A stretch of 64,000 nt of DNA, from the NCBI RefSeq assembly GCF_036327475.1, contig NZ_CP132913.1, positions 124,001 to 188,000 on the forward strand, read 5' to 3'. Below, one piece after another: positions 60,476 through 64,000 of this stretch. This DNA is from G036327475 sp036327475 (GTDB lineage Bacteria; Pseudomonadota; Gammaproteobacteria; Enterobacterales; Enterobacteriaceae). The notes under the pieces were generated by a model. That model saw only the letters and a list, made by a program, of their open reading frames with translations. It was not told where the DNA came from and searched no databases. The stretch's first letter is position 1. Every line of letters begins with the position of its first letter. The translations under genes were made by a program, and so were the position numbers.

Positions 60476-61577
60476 TCATCTCACCTTGAGATAATCCGTT
60501 GTTGTCTGGTATTGACGATCTTTACCGGTAGGCAAGCATAGGGTGTATGCACCAATCGGCAGCTCTCGCAATGTCATCGTCGGGCTGTCTATACGTATTT
60601 TATAAGCGTAACGCGCCTCCTCTTAACAGAATCAGGTCATTACCATAAACCTACGAAAAGTCATCAATACTCAAACGCAAGCTGACATTGCCTTTCTGGT
60701 CGGTAGCTTTTAACTGAGTTGCATCAACCAGCCAAAGGGTAGCATCAAACTGCAATTAGTTTTTCACCACCTCAAACTGATGTTTATCAACTAATTGATA
60801 CAGCGGGTACACGGCCTTGGCGTGACTAAATTTATTGCGATTGTGCCGCGGTTTATGGCCTAACTGCACAAAAGGATTTACGCCCACCTGCTCTCCAGCT
60901 ACAGAAAAACTTTCAGACAGTAAATCCAGCAGTGAATGTACGTAAGGAGCAAAGTCTGACGTATTACAGCTTTTATTGTACTTCTGATTAAAATATGTGA
61001 AGGAATTCTTACTAACTTTGTCCATCATAAAGTAAAGCTTGAAACGCAAATACCACTGATTAAGTGGCTTCCCTTTGAGCGATCAGTTGAAAGATAGTCC
61101 CCCCTCTTCCTCATATAGCTAGCCGTCTTGGTACTTACGATCATCCCAGCATCACATCCTGGTAACTGATGGCATAAATGTTACCCCAGTTGCTGGCTTG
61201 CGGTGTTAGCCAAAAACATCTAACCGAAGCGGAAGATTCCGTTGTCCAATTACAGCCGTAATAGCCACCCCTGCTGTCACCTTTGTCGTCTTTCATTCAT
61301 TAAGTATCGATTGATAATATTTCAATCTGAATCGCGCTCGGCTTCGTAGGAGAGGCGGATAGCGTATTTTAGAAGCTAAAACACCTTCATATAAGGTGTT
61401 TCAATGAAAGAACTGAGACCGCGCTGACGCTAACATCTACCTAGCTACTGCCGACGCTGAAGCTAGCTTCAGTTTTTCTGTCCTCAATGCTGGGTGATCG
61501 TGGTTAACCAATTTACTCATGCCAGCAGCGTCTAACCAATAAAGTCTTGTCCGCGTATAATTGGTAACACTATGCAT
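60476..61577 (-). pseudogene. Enhancin-like (M60 family) metalloprotease relic
   Basis: An AGGAAA site precedes MHSVTNYTRTRLYWLDAAGM at 61577. In later frames: GGYYGCNWTTESSASVRCFW followed by LTPQASNWGNIYAISYQDV, KYQDGWLYEEEGGLSFN-like text, RFKLYFMMDKVSKNSFTYFN, VNPFVQLGHKPRHNRNKFSH, AKAVYPLYQLVDKHQFEVVK, WLVDATQLKATDQKGNVSLR and the tail GAYTLCLPTGKDRQYQTTTD with YLKVR. The xNWGxxHExxHGYQ pattern expected of enhancin/M60 zinc proteases is recognisable, but HExxH reads YAISY. Stops and frameshifts abound, and about 1.1 kb remain of a normally larger gene. Confidence 0.6.
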
Positions 61578-61579
61578 TT

Positions 61580-62325
61580 TATTTTCCTCAATGGTTTTAG
61601 TTAGCTTGAAAAAATTGAGAATTGGTCTGTCACAGGTTTTTAACAATTAAGTGTGCCTGGTGATATGTTATCAAGAAAACAGAATGGTAAATACTTGAAT
61701 TGGGGAAAAGAGAAATAGCATTATTGCTGCAATAGTAAATATCTTTACCATCTAGAAAGGAATACACACTTCAAGCAATTCGGCAGTTTTGCTGTTGGTC
61801 AGAAGTATGGTAATGGATGCCATATTTATGAGAGTCAATCATAAATTTTGGTTACTTTGAGCCTAAAGAAGGATGCTGTTTCCAGCAACGATATCAATTC
61901 CTTATTCTGCTCAGTTGTAAGGGTATTATTTATTCATGGATATAAAGTCTTGTTATTCATTCCACTGGCGCCCATAAACGTGATATTGCTCCAGAGGATT
62001 TTATAACACCGCCATAGGCACTATGTTTATATATAGTCAAGCAATGATATATTATGATATTTGCGCCGATTAGCCTGCTGTGGCATTTGAAGTTGATGTA
62101 ACGAGCTAGTGAATCGTAGGCAACGTAATCGATTTTTGTCTATGACAGATAGCGTGGTCGTTTTGCGTTTTGACTAGATAAAGGAGAACAGGGCACAGAG
62201 ACTACCGTCTGCGGCGGCGAATAGCAACCTGAACGCACGGACGTATTTGCAGCGTGCCTTTGACAGCAGCACGACAGGGTAGGCGACGATGTGTACAGCA
62301 GGCAAACGGAGAAGAGAAAAAGAAG
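61580..62325. other. AT-rich gene-free stretch before the tRNA genes
   Basis: About 750 bp, low in GC compared with the rest, without readable protein, RNA gene or repeat that I recognise. A short frame at 62174-62386 only overlaps the antisense of tRNA-Lys. Confidence 0.5.
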
Positions 62326-62401
62326 TGGTGGGTCGTGCAGGATTCGAACCTGCGACCAATTGATTAAAAGTCAACTGCTCTACCAACTGAGCTAACGACC
62401 C
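62326..62401 (-). tRNA. lysV: tRNA-Lys (TTT)
   Basis: The minus strand gives GGGTCGTTAGCTCAGTTGGT at the 5' end, the anticodon loop CTTTTAA (anticodon TTT), the T-arm GGTTCGAATCC, and an acceptor pairing GGGTCGT/ACGACCC followed by encoded ACCA. It is 76 nt and matches the E. coli lysV sequence. It is paired with tRNA-Val 18 bp away, as in the E. coli cluster that diverges from gltX. Confidence 0.97.
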
Positions 62402-62419
62402 ACCTAAAAACGTCAGAAT

Positions 62420-62495
62420 TGGTGGGTGATGACGGGATCGAACCGCCGACCCCCTCCTTGTAAGGGAGGTGCTCTCCCAGCTGAGCTAATCACCC
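62420..62495 (-). tRNA. tRNA-Val (TAC)
   Basis: The minus strand gives GGGTGATTAGCTCAGCTGGG, an anticodon loop CTTACAA (anticodon TAC), the T-arm GGTTCGATCCC, and acceptor GGGTGAT/ATCACCC with encoded ACCA. It is 76 nt and equals the E. coli valU/X/Y gene. E. coli has three tandem copies here; only one is present in this window. Confidence 0.97.
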
Positions 62496-62762
62496 CGCTA
62501 CGTGGAGTCGCATTATAGGGAACCGCCGCAATGAGTCAACGATTTTTCCTGTGAATTTACGTGTTCGTATTAAATTTAGCCATCCTGGGCGGCGGTCTTA
62601 GGCCATGATGTGTGTGAAAACCGCCCCGATGAGGAAGACAGGCGTTGAGGATTCTGGTATGAGTGGTAGACTATTTGCCACTTTTTATTCTTGGCCGGAT
62701 TGACTGGAAGTACCATTCCGGCCCTTCGCCATGCGTAATGCGTAATGAAGGCAATGTAGCTG

Positions 62763-64000
62763 ATGAAAATTAAAACCCGTTTTGCACCCAGCCCCACGGG
62801 CTATTTGCATGTTGGTGGCGCGCGTACCGCGCTCTATTCGTGGCTGTTTGCCCGCAAACTGGGCGGTGAATTCGTGTTACGCATTGAGGACACCAATCTT
62901 GAGCGCTCAACGCAGCCGGCGATTAAGGCAATTATGGACGGTATGAACTGGCTCAACTTGGACTGGGATGAAGGTCCATATTTTCAGACTAAACGTTTCG
63001 ATCGCTATAACGCAGTCATTGACGACATGCTGTCCCATGGCAGTGCTTATAAATGTTATTGCCCCAAAGAGCGGCTAGAGACGCTGCGCGAAGCGCAGAT
63101 GGCTTGTGGCGAAAAACCGCGTTACGATGGACGATGTCGCGACAGCTACGACCATCACGCCGCAGATGAACCCTGCGTGGTGCGTTTTAGCAACCCGCAG
63201 GACGGCTCAGTGGTCTTTAACGATCTTATCCACGGGCCTATCGAGTTCAACAATCAGGAGCTCGATGATCTAATAATCCGCCGAACCGACGGATCGCCCA
63301 CCTATAATTTCTGCGTGGTGGTGGATGATTGCGATATGGCGATAACCCATGTCATCCGAGGTGAGGACCATATCAATAATACGCCACGGCAGATTAATAT
63401 CCTCAAGGCCCTGGGCGCACCTGTGCCGGATTATGCCCATGTCCCGATGATTCTGGGCAACGACTACAAGAAGCTTTCCAAACGCCACGGCGCGGTGGGG
63501 GTCATGCAGTACCGCGATGATGGTTTTTTGCCGGAAGCGCTGCTGAACTATCTGGTGCGTCTAGGATGGTCCCACGGTGATCAAGAAATTTTCAGCGTCG
63601 ACGATATGAAGCGACTATTCAGCCTTGACGCGGTAAGCAAATCCGCCAGCGCGTTCAACACCGAAAAACTACTGTGGCTTAATCATCATTACATCAATCA
63701 TCTTCCGGCTGACTACGTTGCCACGCATCTGGTCTGGCATATTAAGCAACATGGGATCGATACCCGTACTGGGCCCCAATTGGCGGATCTGGTAAAACTG
63801 CTCTGCGAACGCTGCAAAACGCTCAAAGAGATAGCCGCCAGCTGCCGCTATTTCTACGAAGATTTCAGCGAATTTGATGTCGATGCGGCCAAAAAGCATT
63901 TGTGTCAGGTGGCAGCCCCGGCGCTGCAGGCGGTTCGCGCTAAGCTAGCGGCGCTCAATGAATGGACGCCGACTTCAGTGCATGCGGCCATTGAACAAAC
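62763..64000 (+). CDS. gltX: Glutamyl-tRNA synthetase, cut by window edge
   Basis: GltX charges tRNA-Glu and also supplies Glu-tRNA for haem synthesis. The frame is open from ATG 62763 to the window end (412 codons of about 471). The class I motif HIGH appears as PSPTGYLHVGGART (residues 9-22), and KMSKS as KKLSKRHG. RGEDHINNTPRQINILKALG and EFVLRIEDTN are conserved. The zinc region retains Cys98, Cys100 and Cys125, but residue 127, a histidine ligand in E. coli, is aspartate here. The gene diverges from the Val and Lys tRNA genes as in E. coli. Confidence 0.97.
   Translation, partial: MKIKTRFAPSPTGYLHVGGARTALYSWLFARKLGGEFVLRIEDTNLERSTQPAIKAIMDGMNWLNLDWDEGPYFQTKRFDRYNAVIDDMLSHGSAYKCYCPKERLETLREAQMACGEKPRYDGRCRDSYDHHAADEPCVVRFSNPQDGSVVFNDLIHGPIEFNNQELDDLIIRRTDGSPTYNFCVVVDDCDMAITHVIRGEDHINNTPRQINILKALGAPVPDYAHVPMILGNDYKKLSKRHGAVGVMQYRDDGFLPEALLNYLVRLGWSHGDQEIFSVDDMKRLFSLDAVSKSASAFNTEKLLWLNHHYINHLPADYVATHLVWHIKQHGIDTRTGPQLADLVKLLCERCKTLKEIAASCRYFYEDFSEFDVDAAKKHLCQVAAPALQAVRAKLAALNEWTPTSVHAAIEQ

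Noticed and set aside
61378..61401. Hairpin AAACACCTT...AAGGTGTTT within the enhancin-like relic
   Set aside because: No T-tract and inside degraded coding sequence. It is probably coincidental.

Overview
The window looks like a chromosomal segment from an Enterobacterales insect symbiont in advanced genome decay. Gene content and order follow the E. coli interval from yfgM/bamB to gltX: der, xseA, guaBA, ppx-ppk, upp-uraA, hda, bcp-gcvR, dapA-bamC-purC, dapE, acrD, tal-tkt, hemF, ypeA, cysPTW, crr-ptsI-ptsH, cysK, cysZ, zipA, ligA, Val/Lys tRNAs, gltX. Only about a third of the sequence is intact coding sequence. The rest is mostly recognisable relics with frameshifts, stops and deletions. 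No intact mobile element was seen. A Sodalis-type symbiont is the best guess, but that is an inference from synteny and decay style.

Layout. 1-3.15 kb: end of yfgM, bamB, der. 3.15-8.2 kb: relics of yfgJ, an M4 metalloprotease with a possible inhibitor gene, lacZ, mqo, a GNAT acetyltransferase and an mdtG-like exporter. 8.2-12.9 kb: xseA diverging from guaB-guaA, with a PurR-type operator. 12.9-17.4 kb: a degraded island behind guaA (integrase, ureG and dehydrogenase scraps, mgtE) and dead ppx. 17.4-26.6 kb: intact ppk, upp and bcp between relics of pstCAB, purM, uraA, hda and bepA. 26.6-33.8 kb: gcvR relic, dapA, relics of bamC, purC, ypfJ, a DUF441 gene, tmcA, an M15 peptidase and ypfN, then dapE. 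33.8-42.7 kb: relics of yffB, acrD, nudK and three ankyrin-repeat genes. 42.7-47.1 kb: tkt, relics of talA, yaiI and hemF, then ypeA. 47.1-55.4 kb: relics of yfeY, cysPTW, a two-component pair, ptsI, ptsH and cysK around intact crr and cysZ. 55.4-64 kb: zipA, ligA, debris including an enhancin-like protease relic, tRNA-Lys, tRNA-Val and the start of gltX.

Reading them together. The survivors serve outer-membrane assembly (BamB), ribosome maturation (Der), replication and repair (XseA, LigA), division (ZipA), translation (GltX, two tRNAs), diaminopimelate synthesis (DapA, DapE) and nucleotide salvage or conversion (GuaB, GuaA, Upp). Several pathways are half dismantled: de novo purine synthesis (purM, purC dead, guaBA alive), the PTS (ptsH, ptsI dead, crr alive), sulfate assimilation (cysPTW, cysK dead, cysZ alive), polyphosphate (ppx dead, ppk alive) and the non-oxidative pentose phosphate pair (tal dead, tkt alive). 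The lost accessory genes include secreted proteases, an enhancin-like protease and ankyrin-repeat proteins. These suggest an ancestor with a more active host-interaction repertoire. I found no CRISPR array, rRNA, defence system or clearly new working system.
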